From the NCBI GenBank assembly GCA_954871525.1, contig OX940864.1, forward strand, positions 6,938,001-7,002,000: 64,000 nt of DNA, written 5' to 3'. This stretch comes from Parietaria judaica. Lineage: Eukaryota > Streptophyta > Magnoliopsida > Rosales > Urticaceae. Positions 21,531 to 32,445 of the stretch are shown here, one piece after another. The notes beneath the pieces were generated by a model. That model ran no database searches. It was given only the letters and a program-made list of their open reading frames with translations, and was not told the DNA's origin. A program made the translations under genes and the position numbers. Every line of letters begins with the position of its first letter. Within the stretch, counting starts at the first letter, position 1.

Positions 21531-22423
21531 AACCCAAATAAGCATTCAAATCTGCCTCAAAAATTCACCGAAAAATCCCTAAAAATTCACAGTCTCTGTA
21601 TACTTTATCCTCAAACCATAAATCAACAAAAAAAAACGTATAAATTATATTTTTAGCAAAGTTCTAATTTCAAAACTTTATATACTTTTACCTAACAATG
21701 ATAATAATCCGAATTTCACTTAACTCTAACAAGATAATCACAAATCAAGGCATGGAAACAACTTTTAATCAAGATATATTCATGATAATGCAAAAAAATA
21801 TCTCAAAATTACAAAAGTACCAATCTTTACTCATTTCTAAACACAACTCTTCATAACAATGAACTCTTACTTTTGGAACTCATTCAAATCTTCTAAAAAT
21901 CGTGAAAATGAACAAATATCAAAGAAAAAACGCATGATTCATATACATCAACCTAAATAAGTCCTAGATCTACCAAAAAGTTTGAAATAAACTGAAAAAA
22001 TTCGGTGAAAATGGGTGAATAAAAACTTTACATACTTTTGCCCATTATAATGATAATCGTGGAAAACAAGTAAAAAGATGGATTATCCATGTGCTTACCA
22101 GTCCGATTATCGCGAGAATCACCAAAGTTTGGCTTGGAGGCGGAGAAAAGAGGGAGAAATTAGGGTTTGGAATGGATTTTCGTCGAAAAATGACTATTTA
22201 TACCCCCCCAATATTAATTTTTTTTTTCACGGATAAGTGCCTATTTTTTACACTGAGAAAAGCGATAATCGCTTGGAAAAGATTTATCTCTTTTCCCGAT
22301 AATCGTCGATAAATGTTCAAGACGACAACTAATGGTGTGGATTTTTTATCGGTGAGTATGGGCAAGCTCGATTATCGACGATTATCGACGATAATCGAGG
22401 ATAAGTCGAACCCTGATTAGAAA

Positions 22424-24139
22424 ATTATATATACATATATTATATGTATATGGGAAAACTACTTGTGGCATAAGTACGTAAATGCGAAAGTATATTTTCA
22501 ATCTTGTTTTTGTTTTGTTGCTATATATATAACACCTAAAGGCTAAAAATAATGTTGAAATCCAATTTCTAAGTGTCGTTAAAGTTTTGACACGAGAGAC
22601 ACATATCCTCCATTGTCAAACTTCAAAACATTAATTATTCAACATTTTTATTAAATTTGAGACGTATATGTGTTTCTAGACGGAATTGAACATCGACATT
22701 GTTTTCTGAATTTTGGGTACTGCTGTTAAAAATGAATTAATTACATCTTTATATTGAGTACTTACTTTGTAAATATCCCATAATATATATATATAGATAA
22801 ATATAGTCCCCCTCGACTAAGGTTGACAATTAGAACCAATTATACATATATATCTTTTCATTTGAATTGATTAAAGATTCAATGGGTCAACAACTTGGGT
22901 GATGATATATCATTGGAAATTGATAAATTTTAATAATTGAGTTAAAAATAAGGAGGTGGTTGTTTCTATGTAACATTCGATTGGCCATATTGGTCGTGCA
23001 ATGTGGGAGCATGATATTAGCTCGTTACCACATTCACAATTTGGAAATTGTAATATGCAATGAACAAAAGTTGATAATCACATCCAATCGTGTAAATATA
23101 TAGTCCGAATGGGAACTCTGGTTCCGATTTGTCTCATCTCGGAAAAACGGATCTTGACTTTCGAGGCTGAAGAAAAACATAATCGAAATTCTTCAATCCA
23201 ATTTCTTTTAGTGAAATAAATAGATTTTTTGAAACGATTAAAACAGAATATGCAATCAAAGGCTGTCCTCTGCAAATCTAATGTGGAGACTTTAGTCAAA
23301 GAAATTTGAACAGAAGTAATATAATATATAGGTCAAAAAGGAAAGTGCTTGCATATATCAATCAACTAGTCACTAATTGTTTTGTGTGGTATTACTTATT
23401 GGTAGTCATTATCTTAACCAACATCTTAAATAATGCTTGCTTAACTAACTGATTATCAAATAATTATATGACTTTGACACATAAAATAAACTTATTAATT
23501 CTTTCAAAATTATGTAAAGTTTATCATTTTGTAAAGTTTGACACAAATGACATGCAAGCTTTGTTGGGTTAGAATATATAATATCACAAAAAACTAAAAA
23601 CCCAATTATTTAATACTAAATCAAATTACATTTTATATCAGGTCTTGAATTAACAAATTTTACATGTATATTTGCACGTACTTTATATGTTTATCAATAT
23701 CATGCTATTGATATGTTGGTATAATTTGATTTAGAAGAGACTTTTTTGTTAGGATCCGCTCAAGGATCTAACGGTTTATGAAGGTGTTTACGAAACCTTC
23801 AATTACAGAACCGGAGATAAAGTGGAATACCGAGCCCACGGATTTCCACTATAAACCGTCATGTAAACCTTTTTTGCTTATTGTTTCAGAACATCGGCTT
23901 TATCATTTACTAAGATTTCTTTGGCATTGTGTTTCCTCCTAAAAATAATATCGTCTAGGCAATATTACTTCGGAATAATATCGAGCCTCTCTCTTTTGTT
24001 TTCGGGGGCGATCGTAAAATTATTTTTCATTATCGATGGATACTGTAATAAAAAAGAAAATCATGCTACAAGCTAAATGAAGTAATTAATGTGCAAAATA
24101 AATTTATGGCTTTGTTGTAGTGTGAAGTAACATAGAAAA
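22424..24139. other. AT-rich intergenic DNA
   Basis: No protein-like ORF, long terminal repeat or RNA gene was recognised. Short TA-rich runs occur near 22430-22450 and 22785. Confidence 0.5.
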
Positions 24140-24148
24140 ATAAGTTAT

Positions 24149-24805
24149 ACCAAGCTTGCTTGGCTTCAGGGCCGGCCCTGAGATAACGGAGGCCCTAGGC
24201 GAAATATAATTATAAAATTTTCTATAAAAAAAATTCAAACAACAAGTTATAATAATAAAATTGACTGAATAAAAAAAAACTCTCTCAAAACCAATCGAAC
24301 TTCCTGTTTTTATGAAAAGAACTAATACAATATATACATAATAATATTAAATTACCTCTTACACAAGCACATTAGTAAATGAGTCAGAAAGCTTCGAAAT
24401 ATGTGCTCGTCTGATACACATGCTCACATACTAGAGGCGGTGTAATGTTCCAAAGAAGAATAAGGCTTTATTTTTTTTATTTTTTGAGGCCCTTCAACAA
24501 TCATTTAGAGGCCCCAAGACTAGGGTAAATTTTTTATAAAAATGTGAGGCCCTAGGCACAGGCCTAGTCGGCCTGTCCCCAAGACCGGCTCTGCTTGGCT
24601 TAGTGGTAAATTCAATAGAATAAGATTCTTCATGAGGTCTTGGATTCAATCCCTTGAGACACAAAAGTTGCGTATATTTGTAATCTTGGCTGATAGTGCC
24701 TGCAGCCAATAGTGCCGGTTGCTCTTACCGTGATAATATATCTTGTCATACGAGTACATGTAATCTTGGCCAATAGTGTCACCTCATTAAAAAAAAAAAA
24801 AAAAC
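24149..24805 (+). mobile_element. tRNA-derived SINE interrupted by a MITE
   Basis: The 9-bp duplication ATAAGTTAT flanks the element at 24140-24148 and 24806-24814. After the internal MITE comes an A-box-like GGCTTAGTGGTAA (about 24597-24609) and a B-box-like GGATTCAATCCC (about 24643). The element ends in a 15-base A run at 24790. Without the MITE and its duplication the SINE is about 222 bp, a usual plant SINE size. SINEs are RNA polymerase III transcripts copied by LINE enzymes. The tail half contains the phrase GTAATCTTGGC twice. Confidence 0.8.
24167..24593. mobile_element. hAT-type MITE nested in the SINE
   Basis: The 427-bp element begins CAGGGCCGGCCCTGAG and its other end reads CAGAGCCGGTCTTGGG when reverse-complemented. 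An 8-bp duplication CTTGGCTT flanks it at 24159-24166 and 24594-24601. End sequence and duplication length fit hAT. It has no coding capacity. Its duplication comes from the SINE head, so it arrived after the SINE. Confidence 0.9.
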
Positions 24806-24814
24806 ATAAGTTAT

Positions 24815-26276
24815 TACAAGTTGAGTCAGAAAAAAAGAGTGTCGTTTAAACTTTGATAGAAACGACAAAAAAGTTGCTTTAACTGGAAAGGGCACCGTAT
24901 AGAATTCCTTCATTTGTGTTTTAGGTGCACGATACCAAATTGTTTAACGCTACATATTTCTTTTGTATTTTTAAAATTATATAATGTCATTTCTTGCTAA
25001 AACGACAGATTTCGCTGAATTTCATGTAATTTCATATTAGAGATACAGATAATTTTCTCTTAGATTAGATGCTTGAATGTTTGTCGTTTTCGTGAATGGA
25101 TCTTTGCCATTCACCTTGGTTTCCCCTGTATAAAATAAAATGAAATTTAATTTTAAGCTGTAAGCATAGTAATTTTTTTATAATTAATACTATTAGGACC
25201 AGAGAATTATATTATATTATCAAAATTAATAATTAACTGAGGGATAATTTAATGGCGTAACTTAGAAAAAAGATCATACAAAAATATTATTTTGTGGAGT
25301 ATCAGTAGTTTAAGAAAGTTCTACTATTTTTTTTCTTTTTGTCAAACGACCACGTCTAAACATGGCTAAACATGTATTGTCCTTTTATAAAAACTACAGA
25401 TAATTTGTCACCTAAATTTCTCACGAGCTTGACTATAAAAACGACACTGAAATTGCTCTCAATTGAAACTACATGATTGGTGACTATGTTTAGCTTAACG
25501 ACAAGCAATAACAAGGAAAAATAGCTCTAGGGCTTCACCGCTTTTTTCGTCAAGAATTCTAGTGTCAAAATGTGTCCGAAAATTTGACTTGTTTTCGATA
25601 TTGCCTTAATTACATAATGTCGTCGTCCGGCCCTTTTTCCCGAATTTTACTCTTCTTAGCAACTCTGACTTGCGCACAATATATGAGTTTCTTGAAAATT
25701 TAATTGTCTATGATTACAGAACGAGATCAACATAGGAGTATTATGAAGCAAACAACGAGTTCATCGTGTTATTCACATACAAATTAAAAGTTCCCGTAAT
25801 TTTTAGTCGCGTAGGGAACAATGTGTAATTCTAAAAAGATAGGGGGCATTCCTGCCAAAAACTAAAATTCAGGGAGTATTACTGCCAACTACACACAAAA
25901 AAAAAATGAAATGTTTTACTCTCTGATGATATTAATGATCATAGTAACTTGCAAAACTATTTGTATATTCGATCTACAAAACTTATTATTACAAATTCTA
26001 CTCGTGAATGGGGCCAAGCAAAAGAGAAGAACGAACTCAAAAGAAGCCAATTCTCAGAATCTGAACCACTGCTTTCCCTGACTGGCTTCTTATGAGATTA
26101 TTAAAAACTAAAACCTTAATAATATGTATCTATATATCTATAAATATATAGACTAGAGAGAGAGAGAGAGAGGGAAATTTACAAATAGTTTTACTGTGCA
26201 CCAGATTTTTCAGACCCATGAGAATACTTCAGTGACCTCCAAAATTGGTTTCTGTTGAAGCTGCTTATTGATTGGA
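24815..26276. other. Intergenic DNA and 3' flank of the CDP-DAG synthase gene
   Basis: AT-rich with no gene-like ORF. A (GA)n run lies at about 26153-26172. The part after about 26180 is likely the 3' UTR of the minus-strand gene to the right. Confidence 0.5.
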
Positions 26277-28817
26277 TCAAACTCCGTAGAGAGGGAGAAG
26301 CGTTTTGACAAAAGAGTAAGCGAGAGCGCCTGTGAAAACGTAACTGTCGACCCTATCCAGTATACCGCCTGCATACAGTAATACATTACAAATTAAAAAA
26401 TTTACTATGACCATAGTCCGGTTTGACCCAGTTCTGGCCCAGTTTCGGTCCACAAACGGGCTCTAGAGTAATTAAAAAAAGGGAACCAGCTGGCCAGGTT
26501 CTGGTCCGGTTTCAATATTTGGACTTTTCTGGAACCAGGACTGGTTCTGGAAGGCCCAACGAACTGGACCGGTCCCGGAAAGGTTGAAATCCTGGTTCCC
26601 GGTCCAGGGTTCACCACTGCGAGAAATTACAACAAAATGAGAAGAGATGAAGCTACCATGTCCTGGTATCAGCGATCCAGAATCTTTGACACCCGCATCA
26701 CGTTTGATCATCGATTCCGTTAGATCGCCAAAAACAGACCCAAAGAAATTGAGAAATCCAAATGCTACCGCACTGAAAATTAACCAAAACAAAAATGAAA
26801 ATTTGATCATAAAGGTTTCCTTATTTCTTGAGGACACGAGAAGATGTGTACCCCAATAAAAATTTCGGCCAGCAAAATATATTCGATAATATAACCGAAG
26901 TGGCTATACAACCCCCCAAGCCTATTATAGTTCCTTCCCATGTCTTCTTCGGACTAATACTCGTGAGAGGTGTCCTTCCAAATGCCTGCATCAAAATATA
27001 TAAAATTGACATGACATTCAAAACTTATGAATAAAAAAGTACTTTACAAATTAGCCACAACCCAGCCGAGCTAGTGATTCGATTTTTGGTCTTCAGTCAC
27101 AAGGAAAATTACTATAAAATATATAAGTGAATACCTTTCCACCCATAAACGCGAAAGTGTCTGCTGCGATGATGCTGCTAATGGAAATCAAGGTTGCAAC
27201 AAGACCAACTGTCCACTGGGTTCGGCCACCGAGAAGAATAGGCCATGACGCCCCTATTCCTAAAATATTAAGTAAATAGGGAATTAGGGATGCAAAATAA
27301 ACACAGGGTTAATCGTTACCGTTAGCGGTACGGTTCCGAAACTGTGATCTCGTCAAGGGTCTAGAAATAAAATATTCTTTATTACGACTAATTTAGCGAA
27401 TAATTTACGTCTGTCTCATCGACTAGACCTTTTGAAGTAAAATACTACAACCTGACAGGCCGGGCCGGGACTTACAGTAATAAACCCTATACGTATAACT
27501 ACGATTTACACTTATGTTCCGGACATAACATAATCACTGACACAGTCAGTTCAAAGGACAGAGGCATGTAAATTTATTTTCCTTACCAGTGTTTAAGGAT
27601 GGAGCTGCAAGACCACATCGAAGCTTGACCCAGAAGCAAGGAAGATAACCGCAGTAAAAAAGCCCGAAAACGGTACTACTAAGCTGTGCAAAACGAGGAC
27701 TCCCTCTCTGTAAAAGCAATGCCGTTACAACAACAAAGGCCGCAGATGTCACAGAAACATCAATATTACCAAAATACCTGGCCACATTCAAATTACCGAT
27801 CAGATCTTTAACACCGTTTTTCAAAGAATATACAAGTAACGAACATATATGTCATACAGTGTTAGAACGGGCATGAGGGCACAGATGACAGAGCAGACTC
27901 GTGACACGTATCTAGGAGGAGGTGTCATTCCGGCGGTAATTCCACGACTCCTTACCAATTCGAAATACTCTCGTGCTCCGGTAAAGACGACAGCCGCTAA
28001 GGCGACAGTGAACAGCCATCCTCCGGCGAACACAACGCCGCCAGCAGTGAATCCTATGCCGAGCCCAAACAAAATCCTGTTGTTTAACTGACTCGCTTTT
28101 GGTTGGCCCTCTGAAGCCGCATCCTTATTCAACGCTGCCGTACTGTTTTTATCATCTTCCTACGACACACATATTTCAGCTTAACATTTCAACATACACA
28201 CGAGCAACACTAAAGATTCCGAAAATTGTTATTACTTATATTACCAAATGTTTGGGAGAAGCGTATTCAATCACTGGTAAACTATAGTTCCGATTTCTCA
28301 AACAAATCGACACGAGAAACAATAATTCGAACGTTTGTTTGATCAATCAAATTCAGATCAATCAGAAGATTTTTTATTTGATCAAGGATTCATCGTAGTT
28401 AGTTCAAATCCAGAGATCTTCCAATCTTTCAAATGTTCACGCCAATTGAGATAGAATTATTGATCTCATCATAGATTCACAGTGCAATTGCCTCCATAAT
28501 CGTCATTCAATCCGAACTCACAATCTCAAATCGCATAAAACTGTATATTTCATTCAACAAACCTGTTCTACACTGTCCTCGTCCAGGCGGTCGGGTTCGG
28601 TCTGAGCCACAGCAGTAAGAACACGCCGGTTCAGCCGAGCCAGGCATTTCAACTTAGCTCCTCCGAGGAACAATCCATGGCCGTCAAGCTTAGAGCGAGA
28701 GCGAGTGAAAATCGCCGACTCGGCGCTAGCAGGACGACACGGACACGCGCAGAGAGGCGAGAAAGCGTAGGGAGCGAGCTTGGGGCGGTAGATTCCCGAG
28801 CTCGAAGCCGCCGCCAT
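26277..28817 (-). CDS. CDS4/CDS5-like: CDP-diacylglycerol synthase (phosphatidate cytidylyltransferase), plastid type
   Basis: The enzyme makes CDP-diacylglycerol from phosphatidate and CTP, the precursor of phosphatidylglycerol in plastids. Seven exons fit in phase: 28817-28563, 28159-27858, 27777-27587, 27259-27135, 26985-26852, 26772-26657 and 26368-26277, giving 404 residues. Residues 1-85 are Ser/Ala/Arg-rich and acid-poor like a plastid transit peptide. Several hydrophobic segments follow, as in this membrane enzyme. Exon 5 has SPKKTWEG. Residues about 356-382, across exons 6 and 7, match every position of the family signature (PROSITE PS01315), with KR, KD, HGG and DR-D present. It shares its upstream region with the divergent EF-hand gene. 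The plastid address is inferred from the leader and from similarity to Arabidopsis CDS4/CDS5. No disruption is seen. Confidence 0.93.
26405..26615. repeat. GGTTCC/GGTCC-rich repeat in CDP-DAG synthase intron 6
   Basis: Most of intron 6 (26369-26656) consists of repeated phrases such as CTGGTTCTGG, GGTCCGGTTT and ACTGGACCGG, ending TTCACCACTG. It looks like a degenerate repeat or MITE. A clear left terminus and duplication were not found. Confidence 0.4.
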
Positions 28818-28840
28818 GTGAGGACGGAATTCGAAGGTCG

Positions 28841-28934
28841 AATTCAGGAGAAGGATAGGGAGAGAGCTAGGGTTTGATCGGAGGACAATTCAGGAGAAGG
28901 ATAGGGAGAGAGCTAGGGTTTTGATCGGAGGACA
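28841..28934. repeat. 46-bp tandem duplication in the CDP-DAG synthase leader
   Basis: Two near-identical units starting AATTCAGGAGAAGG lie at 28841-28886 and from 28887. They differ by one extra T in the GGGTTTTGATC part. They fall in the probable 5' UTR or core promoter, 24 bp and more upstream of the ATG. Confidence 0.9.
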
Positions 28935-29513
28935 TTGGATTCCAAATTCTTTCGTGTTCGTCTTCTTCATCTTCTTCTGGCCATGTTCGTGCACAGAGTA
29001 TGAGCTCCCTTTGGAAGTGTCGATGGGCCTTTTCTGTTTTAGAATTTTCCCAAATTAAATTATTAATTAATTTTTTTTTGGAGGAAATTGACAAAATAAC
29101 CCTTCATATTTCAGTATTAGTAAGTTCTCATATTGGAACATTAATATATGAGGACATAATTCTTGACATTTTAGGACAAATTTTAGGATAATTTAGAACG
29201 GTTTAGGACGTATACCACCAACAATTACACTAGTTCAAAAGGTTAAATTTTTTATTACGAGTGCTCGATGGTTATTTTCGCAAATAATGAATTACAAAAG
29301 GATATTAATCGACTTGCACATGTGTCAAAGCTAGAAACAAAATTCAGAAACTCGGGTAGAAAACTTTCCCGGATAAAATCGAATCCGGGTTTAGGGGGTA
29401 AAAATTCTAAAGAATAACTTGCTTGCTTGCCCATGTGAAACAAAATCCGAAAATGCGGGCTTAAAACCGTATTTATAGAATTAATTATCGTAAGCCCCGG
29501 CGTACAGACCAAA
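28935..29513. promoter_or_regulatory. Divergent promoter region between CDP-DAG synthase and EF-hand genes
   Basis: The two start codons (28817 minus, 29514 plus) face away from each other with about 700 bp between them, and nothing else coding lies there. The region must contain both promoters. I could not point to convincing individual elements. Confidence 0.5.
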
Positions 29514-31877
29514 ATGCCCAAACGCGGCTCCACGGATTCCGAAGCCTCGTCGAGTTCCGACGGCGATGAAGGACCGGAACCCGGCAACGGCGACGTTGGA
29601 GAAGGCGGTTCGCCGGCGTTGGATTACGAGAAGCAGAGGCAAGCGACGATCGCGGCGAACAGGGCGAGAATGGAGGCTCTTGGTCTCCGCAATCTGGCTT
29701 CCTCCTTAGCGGCTAGCTCGACGAGGAAGCAAAGCAAGGGCAAAAAGGTAAAAGCCAACTACGACGACGACGAGGATTACAGACCTAGCGACGAGGATGA
29801 TTTCGAAGAGGTTTTGGGTTCGCGGTTCACTGAGGAGAAGGTATTTGATTACTTTCAATCAAGCTTTTTGAGTAACAAGGATCTTTCTATATGTTTGGAA
29901 GCAAAATTTAGTGAACTTTTGGTTGAAATTTAGTAGAAGAAATGTGATATTTTTCTTGTTATATAGTTAGTTTTTGTTTAGATTAATGTCTCAAATCAAA
30001 TCGACATGCTACGGAGATTTTGGCGGGAATTCTGGTTACGATCACCGAAGTTATAACGAAGAATTCCGATCGATGGTAGTGAAGTGAAGACGATGCATGT
30101 AGTAGTTAAGTTCTTGTTTCATGTATGTAAACTTTTCTTGAGAGTGGATCACGTGATTGTGGTAGATTTCTGTATCCAAAAATGTGAAGAACACGGCTTC
30201 AGATCGCAAGAAGAAAACTTCGGTGAAAAGGGTCTCAAGCAATTCGGATTGCATCGACGATGACGACGCTTTGAAGAGGGTAAAGTTCATTTCTCTATTC
30301 TTTATTTCTTCCATTTTTTGTAATTTATTTTTATATCAGGTGTTTGATTGACAAGGATGAGTCATGAGTGTGCTAATTTTGGTTTGGTTTTTGCATGAAG
30401 GCCATTGCTCTGTCACTGCTAGAAACCGGGGTTTCAAGCTCAAACAAAGTAAATCCGAACAGCGATGAAAAGGGCCCTGAAGATTCAGGGAAGAACAAAA
30501 GAAAAAAACCGGTTTGTCTTTCTCTTTGTTCACTCAATTGGGTTGACTCATACAATGTAACATTTGGGTCTAATTAGGGTTATAGGGTTTAGGTCCGGCC
30601 CATTAGTTTGTAATGCTAATGAAATAAAGTAGCCAATAACCATAACAAGTCGCCGATTTTGGGATTTATCGTTTTCCTTGTAAAAACGCTTCCTGTTATA
30701 CTTCTTCGGTACGTTGTTAGGAATTTTGCCCTAATTCCCAATTCGAAAACGATAAAAGCGGTAAACGAAATTGAAATCGACACCGGAATTATAGTGGTTC
30801 GCTCCCAGTGTAGGAGGTACGTCCACTTGCCGCCTGTAAATCTCGATCCACTATCAATCTCTCAATCAGAGTTTCTGGTTACACCCTCAATCTCGCCTCT
30901 CTCAATTTGTGCTACAAAACGCACTAATGACGGCTACAAGCCTTATAAGCGAAAAATAAACCTAGGGCAAATAACCCGTGTGAAAAATCTAATATACCCT
31001 CGCTACATAATACGTAATACAAAAATTCGATCAGCTTGACTGTTCTGCGTCGGGTCTCGGTAGCGCTTCCGTGTAGATTAGGCTTCACACTCAACAGTTC
31101 ATATAGCACAGAGCTTACTCTGTTAGAATTTGTGTTGTATTTCTGAACAGTTTACTAGTAGGCTTCAGATGACAGACAGTGAACTTCTTCTGCACTTCTA
31201 TCAATTTGATGGTAAAGATAAATAAATCATATCTACTCGCTTTTACGTTCCATTACGAGGTCGAAGTCCCGGGTCGTAAATAATATAATCAGAACTGTTT
31301 ATGCAGAGAACTGGAGCGGTGGGATCTCAGTAGAGGATATGAAAAGAGTAGCGATTGCCCATGACTTCACGTGGACAGACAAGGAATTGGCTGATATGAT
31401 TCGATGCTTTGATAGCGATGGCGATGGAAAAGTAAGACACAAGAAATCCTGAAATTTTCAACCCTGAAATCCTGTTTTGATCCGCTCCCGGACTAAATTT
31501 CAGCCCCGAATACCAGCCTTTTTAAAAGAAGAAAGACACTCAGAAACCAGGCCGGGTTTGATCCCAGATTATTGACTGGGAACCTGGGCCCACCCAGTCC
31601 CGTCTTGGTTTCTGAATTTTGATATAACTAGATTTTTTTTGGGGGTAAAATTTGGACCCGGAACCGATTCGGAAAGCCTAAAAAGTCCGAACTGAGACCC
31701 TAAAAAAGAAAATCCTGTACCGGTTACCGGGGTCGGTTCACTCCCAGCTTACTTGTATTTTTTTTTTTATTTCATTTGACTTGGTAACACGTTTGCTATC
31801 CATTGCAGCTGAGTGCTGATGATTTTAAGAAGATTGTTGTACGTTGCAAGATGTTAAGAGGCTATGAAGATCAATGA
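29514..31877 (+). CDS. EF-hand calcium-binding protein with acidic N-terminus
   Basis: Six exons fit in phase: 29514-29840, 30166-30279, 30401-30511, 31169-31211, 31307-31431 and 31809-31877, giving 262 residues. The N-terminus is Ser/Asp/Glu/Gly-rich and includes the motif NRARMEALGL (about residue 50). An acidic patch (DDDEDYRPSDEDDFEE) follows, then Lys-rich basic stretches that could be nuclear signals. The C-terminal third has two EF-hands. The first is a degenerate loop starting DENWSGGI (about 198-209). The second is a good loop DSDGDGKLSADD (about 234-245), with Asp at positions 1, 3, 5 and 12. Calcium sensing is therefore likely; the target is unknown. Plants have similar predicted EF-hand family proteins, but I cannot assign a gene name. 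The small exon 4 (43 bp) is supported only by phase and continuity of the first EF-hand. Confidence 0.85.
31480..31750. repeat. Degenerate GGTTCC-type repeat in EF-hand gene intron 5
   Basis: Part of intron 5 (31432-31808) is unusually rich in phrases such as AACCAGGCCGGGTT, GGGAACCTGGGCCC and CCGGTTACCGGGG. It resembles the repeat in CDP-DAG synthase intron 6 and in the YqgF gene intron. No termini were identified. Confidence 0.35.
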
Positions 31878-32445
31878 TGGCTAATGTTACAGGATTTTTA
31901 TTATGCTTATTTCTTTTGCCTTGAATTTACAAGATCATAATTATGGATTGTACTTGAATATTCTCACATTTCAAGAGCACTGTTATAACAGTCAAATTAT
32001 GTTTACTTTTTTTTTTTACTTATACCACTAACATATTCTATTTATGTCTTCCACCAAAAAAAAAAACAAAAAAAAAAACCTCTATAAATTTTCCAGTATT
32101 TTAATTTTTTTATAAATTAATACGATTGAGACTAGAAGATTGTCTTATATTATTAAAGAATAATATAATCATGTTAATTAAAATTGAGATAATGTGAAAG
32201 CTTTAATTAATCAAAATTAATTAGATTCTTGTGTATACACTAAGAAAAAGCATAAAGGAAGACTGAGGAATGTCAATGCCGGCTAATAAATTAAGTAAAT
32301 AAAAAAGGGTCACACAATTGGATGTTCTCTAATCAAATACAACAAAGTCAACCACCCACACAACTGAAATTGCTTCAGGTTTTTACACATCATTTTCTTA
32401 ATCCCGGCACGCCGATGATAAAACGCGAGAAGCAACACTCCGAAG
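31878..32445. other. 3' flanks of the convergent EF-hand and VAP27 genes
   Basis: About 570 bp of AT-rich sequence between two stop codons that face each other. It must contain both 3' UTRs. Poly(T) and poly(A) runs occur near 32010 and 32060; nothing else is recognised. Confidence 0.6.

Larger units (their letters stand above)
18914..22415 (-). mobile_element. hAT-superfamily DNA transposon, internally deleted
   Basis: It is flanked by the 8-bp duplication ATTAGAAA at 18906-18913 and 22416-22423, the length typical of hAT. The ends are imperfect inverted repeats, CAAGGTTCAACTTATC on the left and CAGGGTTCGACTTATCC on the right strand. Both subterminal regions are packed with TTATCGACG/GATTATCG repeats, which are likely transposase binding sites. 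Remnants of the transposase lie on the minus strand. At 3502 bp and lacking the catalytic core, it is non-autonomous. Confidence 0.92.

Noticed and set aside
24597..24660. A functional tRNA gene
   Set aside because: A- and B-box-like motifs are present, but no cloverleaf can be drawn. The unit ends in poly(A) with a target duplication, so it is a SINE.
30715..31096. Possible small solo LTR (TGTTAGG...CTCAACA) in intron 3 of the EF-hand gene
   Set aside because: The flanking five bases (TACGT left, GTTCA right) do not match, and no PBS, PPT or partner copy is seen. It remains only a GC-shifted stretch of intron.
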